DNA of 64,000 nt from assembly GCA_015057445.1 (NCBI GenBank), contig SVEI01000003.1, positions 40,160-104,159 on the forward strand, written 5' to 3'. The translations under genes were made by a program, and so were the position numbers. Below, piece by piece: positions 8,240-16,865 of this stretch. Position 1 is the stretch's first letter. Every line of letters starts with the position of its first letter. This stretch comes from Lachnospiraceae bacterium. GTDB taxonomy: Bacteria; Bacillota; Clostridia; Lachnospirales; Lachnospiraceae. The notes beneath the pieces were generated by a model that was not told where the DNA came from, did no database searches, and was given only the letters and a program-made list of their open reading frames with translations.

Positions 8240-8899
8240 TTAATTTTCTTTTATCTTTACGAAACAACTTGTGATGGATAATAAGATTCCCACAACCATA
8301 ATGTATATTCCCGGCATAAGACTCTTAAATATTTCGCCTGTTGTTATATCTTTCTCCAACACTATTTCAAACTTATCTAATAGCTGAGTTGCCCACTTAG
8401 AAACATTTCCCATATCAACTAACATCAGTATGAACATACATAATATTAATAATATAGGTAGTATTTTTAATATCGGTATCTTAACAAATGAAAGTACCAG
8501 TAATAATATTGCTCCAATCAATATTACATAAGGTATCACATTCCACATACCAGAGATTATTCCCACGTTTTTTCCTACTTTAAAAAGGTTGTACTGTATA
8601 TCCACATCATGATGAAAATGAGAAAAATCTATGGCTGGAAGCATTAATCCTACTAATATAATCACTCCTCCTAACAAACCCATAATACAGCTTAGATTGA
8701 AAAGCTTACCTTTATTTGTCTGCGTATTCTCACTATTCACTCCACCATACTGTGATGTAGGATTTACATATGTATTATATTGAGCCTGCACACCTTGATT
8801 ATAATTATTTTGAACTGGAACACTACCATAGGCATTGTACTGTGGTTGTCCATTTAAATAGGGATTGTACTGCTGATCTTGGTTGTTAAAATTATCCAT
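8240..8899 (-). CDS. Four-helix membrane protein with Asn/Gln/Tyr-rich N-terminus
   Basis: The 219-residue protein opens with about 65 residues of low-complexity sequence rich in Asn, Gln, Tyr and Pro. About four hydrophobic helices follow (near residues 70-90, 118-138, 142-162 and 195-212). I do not recognise a family. It is the last gene of a three-gene set on the - strand and its ATG overlaps the stop codon of the preceding gene (TAATG). The helical half resembles its two upstream neighbours in layout: a helix, a loop with F-x-x-G, then more helices. All three may be paralogues. Confidence 0.75.
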   Translation of the reverse strand: MDNFNNQDQQYNPYLNGQPQYNAYGSVPVQNNYNQGVQAQYNTYVNPTSQYGGVNSENTQTNKGKLFNLSCIMGLLGGVIILVGLMLPAIDFSHFHHDVDIQYNLFKVGKNVGIISGMWNVIPYVILIGAILLLVLSFVKIPILKILPILLILCMFILMLVDMGNVSKWATQLLDKFEIVLEKDITTGEIFKSLMPGIYIMVVGILLSITSCFVKIKEN

Positions 8900-9597
8900 T
8901 ACTTTTTCCTCTTAACATAATCTATAAGTACTGAGATTGTATATAACACCTGTCCAACTATAAGTAATACTATACCTACACCCTTTCCTCCATCAAAATT
9001 GAGTTCAGAGCCTAACTGGGCTGTCTTCTCTCTCTGGGCAACTATAGAATCTAACTTTAATACATAATTGTCACAGTTTAGAATTATAATCAAGAATATA
9101 ACTGTCATAATTACTGGTAAAATTCTTACCAAATAGTTATTCTCAAATGACTTTAATGGTCCCACGTATTTACATCCTGAAAATGCCAACATATCAAGAG
9201 CTGAGAGCATTAAAAGAATTGCCATCACTGTTAGAATACCAGCGTTAATTGCCATCTCTCCATTCTTTGCTCCTAATTCAAACAAATTAGCACTTTTTTT
9301 CACACCAAAATGCTCTATCCACATCCAAGTGAAAAATGGTGACAGGTAAACAAGAATTGCTGCCAACAAACCAACTAAAACAGAAGTATCATTTCCCAAA
9401 GATTTTACATAGCCACTAAAATCTAAAAATGGACCATCATATTTTGCTTTACCCTTTGCCTGTCCAGACTTAGATGTACCATCCACGTTCTTGGCACTTA
9501 CATCTGCTAAAACCACCGGCTCATCAATAGACGCTCCACACTCCAAACAATAGGATGCCCCATCTTTAATTTCCTTACCACAATTACTACAAATCAT
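8899..9597 (-). CDS. Zinc-ribbon membrane protein
   Basis: This 232-residue protein starts with a complete zinc ribbon (CSNCGKEIKDGASYCLECG). A basic linker and four predicted transmembrane helices follow, including VLVGLLAAILVYLSPFFTW near residue 75. The segment YLSPFFTW matches ILISPMFSWY in the upstream gene, pointing to common ancestry. The N-terminal ribbon is presumably cytoplasmic. Function unknown. It is translationally coupled to the gene after it and starts 11 bases past the stop of the gene before it. Confidence 0.78.
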   Translation of the reverse strand: MICSNCGKEIKDGASYCLECGASIDEPVVLADVSAKNVDGTSKSGQAKGKAKYDGPFLDFSGYVKSLGNDTSVLVGLLAAILVYLSPFFTWMWIEHFGVKKSANLFELGAKNGEMAINAGILTVMAILLMLSALDMLAFSGCKYVGPLKSFENNYLVRILPVIMTVIFLIIILNCDNYVLKLDSIVAQREKTAQLGSELNFDGGKGVGIVLLIVGQVLYTISVLIDYVKRKK

Positions 9598-9608
9598 ACT
9601 TATCCCCC

Positions 9609-10199
9609 TTATCCTTTCTTAGTTGTTAAACTATCCTTTACTCTATCTACAAAATAGTAAATATAAATTCCTATCTTTGACATAGCAGCGATGATTAATC
9701 CCGCAATACAAATCCCTGGACCTAACCCATTATTACAATGACCTTGGGCACCTTTAATCCAGTATTCTAATGCTTTAATTTCTCCATTTGCATAACTTAT
9801 ACGCTCTCTAATTACTTCATTACCAAACGCCATAACTAAGATTACAATCAAAGCTACATATAACAAAATCTCTACAGTAACAATTATTCCAAGCCTGCTT
9901 CTCAACTTTATCTTATAATCCAAATACTCAATTGTAATAAATGCTAAACTTATAAGTATAATAATTACACCAAAGATAATATAGCTTTTTTCCTTAATCT
10001 GACCTACCCCAAGCTGAAATATATTATAGCTAACCGCTTCTTCAACTCCGGTATAAGCCAGAAAATATGAATACCAACTAAACATAGGGGAAATAAGAAT
10101 TAGAATGTATCCCACTAAGCTTATCAGTACCATTTTTTCTCTTAAGCAAAAGCCTATAAAACCCAAAAGATTATTTAAAAATTTTTTCACTTTAGGCAC
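9609..10199 (-). CDS. Membrane protein, four helices, paralogous to neighbours
   Basis: A hydrophobic protein of about 196 residues without a zinc ribbon. It has a basic N-terminus and helices near residues 20-40, 72-92, 105-125 and 160-178. The start is uncertain. GTG at 10199 has GGAGG nine bases upstream, while GTG at 10190 (reading VKKFLNNLLGF) has GGAGGG eight bases upstream and is equally good. A GTG at 10223 has no ribosome site. The segment ILISPMFSWYSYF is shared in form with the next gene. Function unknown. Confidence 0.7.
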   Translation of the reverse strand: MPKVKKFLNNLLGFIGFCLREKMVLISLVGYILILISPMFSWYSYFLAYTGVEEAVSYNIFQLGVGQIKEKSYIIFGVIIILISLAFITIEYLDYKIKLRSRLGIIVTVEILLYVALIVILVMAFGNEVIRERISYANGEIKALEYWIKGAQGHCNNGLGPGICIAGLIIAAMSKIGIYIYYFVDRVKDSLTTKKG

Positions 10200-10252
10200 C
10201 CTCCGTGACCTCCAATTGTGCACATTATATCACACATTTTCTTCTAAGTGAA

Positions 10253-11152
10253 CTACCTAATAAGAAGTGCAACCATCAACATAGGGTAGCTTTTGCTTTC
10301 TGTAAACTTCCAATCAATAATCTGACACATTCCCATTTCTTCCAATTTATCCATAAGAATTGCTTTATATAAAAGTTTATGCCAGTATTCATTTCCAGCT
10401 ACCTTTATTAAAGATGCTTCATCACCAGAGAGAAAACTACCACCTTCTTTGCCTTCATCTAAACAGCTTTCTAATTGTTTTCTTGCAATTACCAATTCTT
10501 CATTACTATAACATGTACAAGCTTCGTAACCAGAAATAATAATCTTATTTGTAATCTGTCTAAGACTCATAAACAATCTATCTACAGCTAACTTGTTTAG
10601 ATTATTTAAAAGTTCCAAAACATGCTTCATTTCTATATGAGGCATCTTATCTTTATGTACATGAAGCAAGGCTGCAAATCTTGCATTCAACTGACTTGTA
10701 AGGCCTACTACCACGCTACATTCCACAGAAAAATCGCTCAAATCAATAGGTGGTAGCATATTCTTTATCAAGTCGTTAAAGTAATTCTCTTTATCTTCCA
10801 AACTAGCCCCATCCATAAGCAAGGCCTGAAACATCTCATAGTCTTCATCTGTAACATTCCAAAAACCTACATCCACCACTTTACAGATATCACTACTTAA
10901 TCCACATCTGTCTCTTACCGCTATTAATTCTTCAACATCTCTGTCAATTAAAAGTAGACGATAATTAATCGCCAGCTCACTAATTTCTATATCGTTACAT
11001 CCTCCAGCTCCCCATATAGCAATCCAACTATTCTTATTGCAGTTAGAATCTAAAACCTTTTGAATATAGGATGTCAAATTATTACGATAAGGAGTCCATA
11101 ATTCATACATGGAATTGGTTTTTTCAGTTTTAATCATATTGGAATAGTTCAT
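10253..11152 (-). CDS. Methyltransferase-like (Rossmann-fold) protein of unknown function
   Basis: In this 299-residue protein, residues 44-75 read IAIWGAGGCNDIEIS followed by LLLIDRD. That is the glycine motif I plus acidic strand 2 of class I SAM-dependent methyltransferases. A possible motif with NMLPPIDL follows, and the tail (DWKF...KSYPMLMVALLI) has the last strands of such a fold. No target can be suggested. It lies downstream of the tRNA-Lys terminator and may be first in the run of - strand membrane-protein genes. SD AGGTG is present. Fold assignment is moderate and the reaction is unproven. Confidence 0.6.
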   Translation of the reverse strand: MNYSNMIKTEKTNSMYELWTPYRNNLTSYIQKVLDSNCNKNSWIAIWGAGGCNDIEISELAINYRLLLIDRDVEELIAVRDRCGLSSDICKVVDVGFWNVTDEDYEMFQALLMDGASLEDKENYFNDLIKNMLPPIDLSDFSVECSVVVGLTSQLNARFAALLHVHKDKMPHIEMKHVLELLNNLNKLAVDRLFMSLRQITNKIIISGYEACTCYSNEELVIARKQLESCLDEGKEGGSFLSGDEASLIKVAGNEYWHKLLYKAILMDKLEEMGMCQIIDWKFTESKSYPMLMVALLIR

Positions 11153-11165
11153 GAAATTTCACCTC

Positions 11166-11210
11166 AAAAAAAACACCGACCCCGCAGCTTAAAATCTGCA
11201 AAACCGATGC
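11166..11210 (-). terminator. Rho-independent terminator of tRNA-Lys
   Basis: On the - strand, 11210-11196 pairs with 11187-11173 over 15 bp, about half of them G-U pairs (UUUU against GGGG in the middle). Eight T follow. The fold works only as RNA from this strand, which fixes its orientation. Confidence 0.8.
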
Positions 11211-11221
11211 CTTTATAAAAG

Positions 11222-11294
11222 TGGGCCGCCGGGGGCTCGAACCCCGCACACCCTGATTAAGAGTCAGGTGCTCTACCAAATGAGCTAGCGGCCC
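11222..11294 (-). tRNA. tRNA-Lys(CTT)
   Basis: A 73-base cloverleaf is visible. The acceptor is GGGCCGC/GCGGCCC with discriminator A, the D arm is GCTC/GAGC, and the anticodon arm has loop CTCTTAA (anticodon CTT). The T arm is CGGGG-TTCGAGC-CCCCG. The 3' CCA is not encoded. A consensus promoter lies about 44 bases upstream. Confidence 0.96.
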
Positions 11295-11337
11295 GTATTA
11301 ATTTGTGAAATCCTTGTGTTTCACAAGAACAAAAACG

Positions 11338-11366
11338 ATTATATAACAAGATTTAAAATAATGCAA
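11338..11366 (-). promoter_or_regulatory. Promoter of tRNA-Lys
   Basis: On the - strand TTGCAT (11366-11361), 17 bases and TATAAT (11343-11338) form a strong promoter. The rest of the 300-base gap up to 11600 is AT-rich and shows no gene. Confidence 0.82.
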
Positions 11367-11600
11367 GTCCTTTTTTATAAATTTTTTGATTTTTTTTATC
11401 TTTATGAATTATGTCCTATTTTTTCTTTTATTTTGTCCATTTTTCACAACACATAAGTTGTTTGATAAATTCACAAATAGCTTATTCATTTTCTTTTTAC
11501 TATAACAATATGCATTTATTTTATTCCTTAAGGATGCTCTCTTCACAAATTAACCTACTTAGTTGTCTTAATAGTATTATATTCTTGGCAAACTAAAATG

Positions 11601-12245
11601 CTACTTTTTATTAGGATGAAATACAACTCTATATATTGGATTTCCCATCTCTGAAAATTTCTGCTCATATTCTGTCATAACATTTCCTTCTACATATGGT
11701 GAGTTGTGAAGATCGAAGGTAACATTATCCTTAATCCATCCCGCTTCATCTATTTGTTCCAATGAAAAATCAAAAAGTGGTCTATTGTCAGTCTTAAAGG
11801 TTATTCCACCACCCTCTGCTAATATCTCCTCATATCTCTCTAAAAACTGAACAGATGTAAGTCTTCTCTTTGCATGTCTATCCTTTGGCCATGGATCCGA
11901 GAAATTCAAATAGATATAATCAACTTCTCCTTTATCAAATACATTTCCTATATACTCTGCTTCCATTCTTATAAAGAAAAGATTTGGTAATTGCTCTTCT
12001 GTTTGCTTTTCTATAGCACGAACTAATACGCTAGAGAATTTTTCAACTCCTATATAATTTATATTTGGATTTTCCTTAGCAAGCTGAATAATAAACTTTC
12101 CCTTACCCATTCCAATTTCAATGTGAATAGGATTGTCATTACCGAATTTTTCTCTCCACTTGCCCTTCATAGATTCCTCATCTTGAATTACAAACTGGCT
12201 AACAGCTATTGTTTCTCTTGAACCTTTTACATTTCTTAATCTCAT
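11601..12245 (-). CDS. trmB: tRNA (guanine-N7)-methyltransferase
   Basis: TrmB methylates G46 of tRNA using SAM. The 214-residue protein has the SAM motif HIEIGMGKGKFI near residue 40, GVEKFSSVLVRA (strand 2), and the family hallmark LNFSDPWPKDRHAKRRLT near residue 112. That hallmark holds the catalytic Asp and basic tRNA-binding residues. The tail (SPYVEGNVMTEYEQKFSEMG) matches the conserved T-x-Y-E-x-K/R-F region. No good ribosome site is seen directly before the ATG. It is divergent from the carboxypeptidase gene. Confidence 0.95.
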   Translation of the reverse strand: MRLRNVKGSRETIAVSQFVIQDEESMKGKWREKFGNDNPIHIEIGMGKGKFIIQLAKENPNINYIGVEKFSSVLVRAIEKQTEEQLPNLFFIRMEAEYIGNVFDKGEVDYIYLNFSDPWPKDRHAKRRLTSVQFLERYEEILAEGGGITFKTDNRPLFDFSLEQIDEAGWIKDNVTFDLHNSPYVEGNVMTEYEQKFSEMGNPIYRVVFHPNKK

Positions 12246-12351
12246 AATATTATTTAGCCTAAAAAATTGGCTTTCTTCCTTTCAATAATTATTTATCTTT
12301 ATGTAATATAACATCAAATTTTTTACTTTTCTACCTTATTTTTAAAAACTC

Positions 12352-12380
12352 TTGTTATTTTTCCTAGAATATAGGATAAT
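12352..12380 (+). promoter_or_regulatory. Probable promoter of the carboxypeptidase operon
   Basis: TTGTTA (12352-12357), 17 bases, then GATAAT (12375-12380) lies 42 bases before the start codon of the D,D-carboxypeptidase. Confidence 0.55.
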
Positions 12381-12422
12381 TATATAGATAATGCTTATGT
12401 ATAAATAACGAGGATAAATGCT

Positions 12423-13871
12423 TTGAAGAAGATAATTACTTCTATATTAATATTTGTATTAGTGTTTCTTTCTCCCCATGGTCTTCCCATAGCTTATGCA
12501 GAGGAAGTAACAGACACAGAATTCGTAGAGGAAAGCTCAGAATCAACAGAGTCTGAAGACGAAACTACTGAAGAATTTGCAGTGGAGGAAAAGGATGAAA
12601 ATGGATTTCCTGTTATAACCTGTCAATCTGCCATTGTTATGGATGCAAAAACTGGACAGGTTATATACGAAAAGGATGCTTACTCCAAACAATTTCCTGC
12701 CAGTACTACAAAAATAATGACTGCTTTAATCGCCTTAGAGCATGGCAATATGAGTGACACACTTGTTATGTCAGAAAATGCAATTTGGGGCATTGATAGA
12801 GACAGTAGTAATATCGGCTTAGATGTAGGAGAAAAAATCTCCATGCTTGATGGTATGTATGCCATACTAATGAGCTCTGCCAACGAGGTATGTGTAGCTA
12901 CCGCAGAACACATTTCTGGAAGCACCGATGCCTACGTTGCATTAATGAACGAAAAAGCCAAGGAGCTTGGTTGCACCAGCACCAATTTTGTAAATGTAAA
13001 TGGTCTTCACCACGAAAATCATTATACATGTGCCTATGACCTAGCCATTATGGCAAGAGCAGCTTTAGGTAATCCTACATTTAGAGAAATGTCCGCCTGC
13101 ACCTACTATGAAGTACCACCTACAAATGTTATTAACGATACCAGATACTTGTGGCAAAATAATGAGCTTATATGCGAGACATCTGATTATTACTACTCTT
13201 ACTGTACTGGTGGAAAAACAGGCTTTACTGATCAAGCAGGTGGAACCTTAGTATCTTGGGCTTCTTACAATGATATGGAGCTTATATGTGTTGTAATGAA
13301 CACCCAACCTAAGAATAATATTTTTGCAGATTCCATAAAGCTATATGATTATATGTTTTACAACTACTACCATCATAGTTTTTTACAGGAATTTGAATTT
13401 TCTCCAGAACAACTAACAGATGTTCAAAAAGTACTTAACGATTATTATGGTTGTGAAAATGCTGGAAAACTTCAGCTTCATGCAGATACTAATCAGGAGC
13501 TCCTTGTAAACTACAATACTGACCCTGAAAGCTTTTGGAACTCGTTAACACTTTCAACTGAAAGAATAGATGAAGGAATTATTGGAACATTATCAATACA
13601 CGATTCCAACATAACATATATAAAACTTCCAGTATATTTTAGTGGTTACGTACGCTCAGACGACCCAGAAGCAATTCGCGCTGCTTACGCCGACGGAACC
13701 CTTCGCAAGATACCGGAATATAAAACAACTAGTATAATAAAGAAATTAGCAATTTGGATTATAGTATTAGCTCTTATTCTGTTATTCCTTCCTATAAGAA
13801 TAACAGCATCCCTAAGAAATATTATATTTTCTAAGTTTACTAGTAAGAAAAAGAAGAAAAAAAGGAGGTAA
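12423..13871 (+). CDS. D-alanyl-D-alanine carboxypeptidase (peptidase S11, DacF/PBP5 type)
   Basis: This exported enzyme trims the terminal D-Ala of peptidoglycan stem peptides. The 482-residue protein has a signal peptide (residues 1-26). The three active-site motifs are SxxK as ASTTKIMTA near residue 98, SxN as SSANE near 152, and KTG as TGGKTGFTDQAG near 265. After a beta-rich C-terminal domain comes a transmembrane helix (IWIIVLALILLFLPI) and a lysine-rich cytoplasmic tail, so it is membrane-held. Translation starts at TTG (12423) with GAGGA eight bases upstream; the nearby ATG is followed by a stop. An acidic Ser/Thr/Glu-rich stretch follows the signal peptide. Confidence 0.93.
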   Translation: MKKIITSILIFVLVFLSPHGLPIAYAEEVTDTEFVEESSESTESEDETTEEFAVEEKDENGFPVITCQSAIVMDAKTGQVIYEKDAYSKQFPASTTKIMTALIALEHGNMSDTLVMSENAIWGIDRDSSNIGLDVGEKISMLDGMYAILMSSANEVCVATAEHISGSTDAYVALMNEKAKELGCTSTNFVNVNGLHHENHYTCAYDLAIMARAALGNPTFREMSACTYYEVPPTNVINDTRYLWQNNELICETSDYYYSYCTGGKTGFTDQAGGTLVSWASYNDMELICVVMNTQPKNNIFADSIKLYDYMFYNYYHHSFLQEFEFSPEQLTDVQKVLNDYYGCENAGKLQLHADTNQELLVNYNTDPESFWNSLTLSTERIDEGIIGTLSIHDSNITYIKLPVYFSGYVRSDDPEAIRAAYADGTLRKIPEYKTTSIIKKLAIWIIVLALILLFLPIRITASLRNIIFSKFTSKKKKKKRR

Positions 13872-13874
13872 GGT

Positions 13875-15008
13875 ATGGATACAAATAACAGAAATGATTT
13901 AGAAATTATATGCGCAGCCAATAAGGAAATGCTAGATTATTTTAATGCCCGCTTCCTAGAGAAACTTGAGGAAATTCAAAACCTTAAAACACAATCTTTT
14001 GAGATAGATGTTAAGATAGAAGAATTAGAAAAAACCAAGGACATATATGCATTTAAATCCAATTCTCGTAAAAGTGTTTTTACACCTAACACAACTGAGG
14101 ACGCTGATAATGTTCGTGGACAAATCATCGATCAACAGATTGAAGATCTTAGAAGTGTTCAGGAAGGTTTATTAACCAGCCTTCGCAATCAAGAAATTAA
14201 ATTGAATGCACTTAAGCGTCGTTTAAATACTCTTAACGAAGCTCAGGATGCTCTTAAGAACATTTCTCCTGATTCAATAAAAAGCAATGTCTACGACGAG
14301 GACGAAGGTTTTGAGTTCATAGAAATGGATGATAATCCTAAACCTCAGATCAACCATGGACATAATATTCTTATGCAAGATGCATTTGATAAAACATATC
14401 TATCAACCTTAATAGATAGAAACATTAAGAACAATCTTCTAACTATGACCAACAAGTTAGAGTTGCTTACTTATCTACTAGGAACCGATATCAGTAGAGC
14501 AAAACTTACACTTAAAGAAGTTGTTGCAAGCTCTAAGGACATTACAAACTCCATCAACGACATCCAAAGTAAGCTAAACCAGAACATCGACTCTGGCAAA
14601 AATCTTTGGTCCCAGGTAGATGAGTTCATTATGAAACAAAGAGAACTAAATCCAGAATATCTTATCGATGCTAATGTAGAATGTTCAGATTACGAACTAT
14701 CTGTACATCCTGTTTTCATTATAAATACCTTGGTGCTTATAGAAATGTTTTTTGATAATATTTTTAAACACTCTGGAGCCAACAAAATTGATTTTTCCTT
14801 AGATATAACACCTAGCTCCATAGAATGTGAACTTTCTGACAATGGTATAGGCATTAGTGATAATTATTTAGTCACTAGTCCTTGGTACTCAAGTCTCCAT
14901 AAGGCACATGAGATAATCCATCTCCTAGGTGGTAGTCTTTCGATTAACGGAGATATCACACAAGGAACGTCTATACGTTTTTCATACCCTATACAATTTA
15001 ATTCATAA
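13875..15008 (+). CDS. DegS-like sensor kinase homologue lacking the phospho-accepting His
   Basis: A soluble 377-residue protein. Residues 1-130 are coiled-coil, residues 175-240 resemble the dimerisation domain of DegS-type HisKA_3 kinases, and residues 285-377 are an HATPase_c domain. That last domain has an N-box-like EMFFDNIFKHSG, a G1 box SDNGIGI and a G2-like GGSLSINGDITQGTSI. In DegS-type kinases the dimerisation helix normally has an R-D-L-H-D-type motif; here the matching place reads LIDRNIKNNLLTMTNKLELL, without that His. It starts three bases after the carboxypeptidase stop with AGGAGG inside that gene's end, so the two are co-transcribed. No response regulator is adjacent. Confidence 0.7.
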   Translation: MDTNNRNDLEIICAANKEMLDYFNARFLEKLEEIQNLKTQSFEIDVKIEELEKTKDIYAFKSNSRKSVFTPNTTEDADNVRGQIIDQQIEDLRSVQEGLLTSLRNQEIKLNALKRRLNTLNEAQDALKNISPDSIKSNVYDEDEGFEFIEMDDNPKPQINHGHNILMQDAFDKTYLSTLIDRNIKNNLLTMTNKLELLTYLLGTDISRAKLTLKEVVASSKDITNSINDIQSKLNQNIDSGKNLWSQVDEFIMKQRELNPEYLIDANVECSDYELSVHPVFIINTLVLIEMFFDNIFKHSGANKIDFSLDITPSSIECELSDNGIGISDNYLVTSPWYSSLHKAHEIIHLLGGSLSINGDITQGTSIRFSYPIQFNS

Positions 15009-15020
15009 CTGGAGGATACT

Positions 15021-16712
15021 ATGAAACAAAAAATTATTGATTTGATTGCAAGTAATGTAGAAGGTTTAAATGCAGAAGAAATATCTGCTTTAATTGAAAT
15101 TCCACCTAAACCAGAACTTGGAGATTTTGCATTCCCATGTTTTAGATTAGCTAAAACTATGAGAAAAGCTCCTCAAATGATTGCAGCAGATATTAAAGAA
15201 GCAATAGGCGATGTGGACTTTTTACAGGAAATCTCTGTTCAAGGCGCATACCTTAACTTCTTTATTAAGAAAGATATATTTGTTAAATCAATGGTTGAAG
15301 CAGCTTCATCAGAGAACTTTGGTGGTTCAACCATAGGAGCAGGAAAAACAATATGTATAGACTACTCCTCTCCTAATGTTGCCAAGAATTTCCATGTAGG
15401 ACACCTTAGAACTACTATAATTGGAAACTCATTATACAAAATCTATTCAAAGCTTGGATACGACGTTAAGCGTATAAATCACCTTGGTGACTGGGGAACA
15501 CAGTTCGGTAAACTTATCGTTGCATATAAAGCATGGGGTAATGAAGAAGCAGTAAAGAAAGATGGCGTTGGTGAGCTTATGAAGCTCTATGTAAAATTCC
15601 ATGACGAAGCTAAGAACAACCCTGCATTAGATGACGAAGCAAGAGCATGGTTCGTTAAAATGGAACAAGGTGATGAAGAAGCTTTAAAAATCTGGCAATG
15701 GTTTAAAGATATAAGTCTTATCGAATATAAACGTACCTATGATCTTCTTGGTATGGATTTTGATTATTACTTAGGGGAAAGTTTCTACAGAGATAAAACA
15801 GATGATGTTGTAAATAGATTAACATCCGCTAACCTTCTTACAGAAAGTGAAGGAGCTAAAATAGTTGATCTTGAAGCATATGATATGGCTCCATGTCTTA
15901 TATTAAAGAACGACGGTAGCTCTATTTATGCCACCAGAGATTTGGCTGCTATCTTCTATCGTAAAGAAACTTACAACTTTGTAAAATGTCTCTATGTTAC
16001 CGGCCAGGAACAAAAGCTACATTTTGCACAGGTATTTAAAGTTGTAGAATTGCTTGGTAATGACTGGGCTAAGGATCAGCTTGTTCATATTCCATATGGT
16101 CTTGTTAGTCTTGAAGGTGCAAAGCTTTCTACAAGAAGTGGAAATATAATTTATGCAGAAGATATTCTTCTTGAAGCAATTTCAAAGATAAAAGAAATCA
16201 TAGAAGAAAAGAACCCAGAGCTTCCAGACAAGGATGAAACAGCTAAGAAAATTGGTGTTGGTGCAGTTCTTTTCAATGACTTATATAACCAAAGAATTAA
16301 AGATGTTTCTTTCAAATGGGAAAAGCTTCTTAACTTTGATGGCGAAACTGGTCCATATGTACAATACACATATGCTAGATGTTCAAGTATTTTAAGAAAA
16401 CTTGAAAACTATGATGAGAATGCTCCTATTGATTATTCACTTATAACAGATGCAGATTCAATTGATTTGCTTAAGGAAATCTCTAGATTCCCTCAGGTTG
16501 TAATTGATGCTTCTGAAAAGTATGAACCATCACAAGTTGCAAGATTTGCTGTGGCAGTTGCTCAGTCCTTCAACAAATTCTACAATGCAAATAGAATTAA
16601 CATCGAAGATGAAGCTTTAAAAAATGCTAGAGTATCACTTGTTAAACTTACTAGAAAGACAATTAAGGATGCAATGCTTCTTCTTGGTATTGAATGTCCT
16701 GAACAAATGTAA
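15021..16712 (+). CDS. argS: Arginyl-tRNA synthetase
   Basis: This class I synthetase charges tRNA-Arg. The protein has 563 residues, normal for the bacterial enzyme. It has an N-terminal Add-1 domain, the HIGH motif as SSPNVAKNFHVGHLRTT near residue 118, and the KMSKS region as GAKLSTRSGN near 370. Its C-terminal DALR anticodon-binding domain begins near residue 440 (QYTYARCSSIL). It follows the kinase-like gene by 12 bases with SD GGAGG and ends with a strong terminator. Confidence 0.97.
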   Translation: MKQKIIDLIASNVEGLNAEEISALIEIPPKPELGDFAFPCFRLAKTMRKAPQMIAADIKEAIGDVDFLQEISVQGAYLNFFIKKDIFVKSMVEAASSENFGGSTIGAGKTICIDYSSPNVAKNFHVGHLRTTIIGNSLYKIYSKLGYDVKRINHLGDWGTQFGKLIVAYKAWGNEEAVKKDGVGELMKLYVKFHDEAKNNPALDDEARAWFVKMEQGDEEALKIWQWFKDISLIEYKRTYDLLGMDFDYYLGESFYRDKTDDVVNRLTSANLLTESEGAKIVDLEAYDMAPCLILKNDGSSIYATRDLAAIFYRKETYNFVKCLYVTGQEQKLHFAQVFKVVELLGNDWAKDQLVHIPYGLVSLEGAKLSTRSGNIIYAEDILLEAISKIKEIIEEKNPELPDKDETAKKIGVGAVLFNDLYNQRIKDVSFKWEKLLNFDGETGPYVQYTYARCSSILRKLENYDENAPIDYSLITDADSIDLLKEISRFPQVVIDASEKYEPSQVARFAVAVAQSFNKFYNANRINIEDEALKNARVSLVKLTRKTIKDAMLLLGIECPEQM

Positions 16713-16720
16713 ACATATAA

Positions 16721-16758
16721 AACACTGTGAAAAGATTTATGTTTCACAGTGTTTTTTT
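16721..16758 (+). terminator. Rho-independent terminator of argS
   Basis: AACACTGTGAAA (16721-16732) pairs with TTTCACAGTGTT (16742-16753) over 12 bp, followed by a run of T. Confidence 0.92.
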
Positions 16759-16865
16759 ATTCTCCTTTTTCCTTTTTTGATTAATGTTTCTGCATTTATT
16801 TCTTTATATTGTCCTATTTTTTTTCATGATACAATATATAGTGTCTATATAACCTCTAAATATTA

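Noticed and set aside
11411..11596. 61-codon + strand frame in the gap before trmB
   Set aside because: AT-rich, mostly Phe/Tyr/Ser codons, no ribosome site; chance frame in low-complexity DNA.
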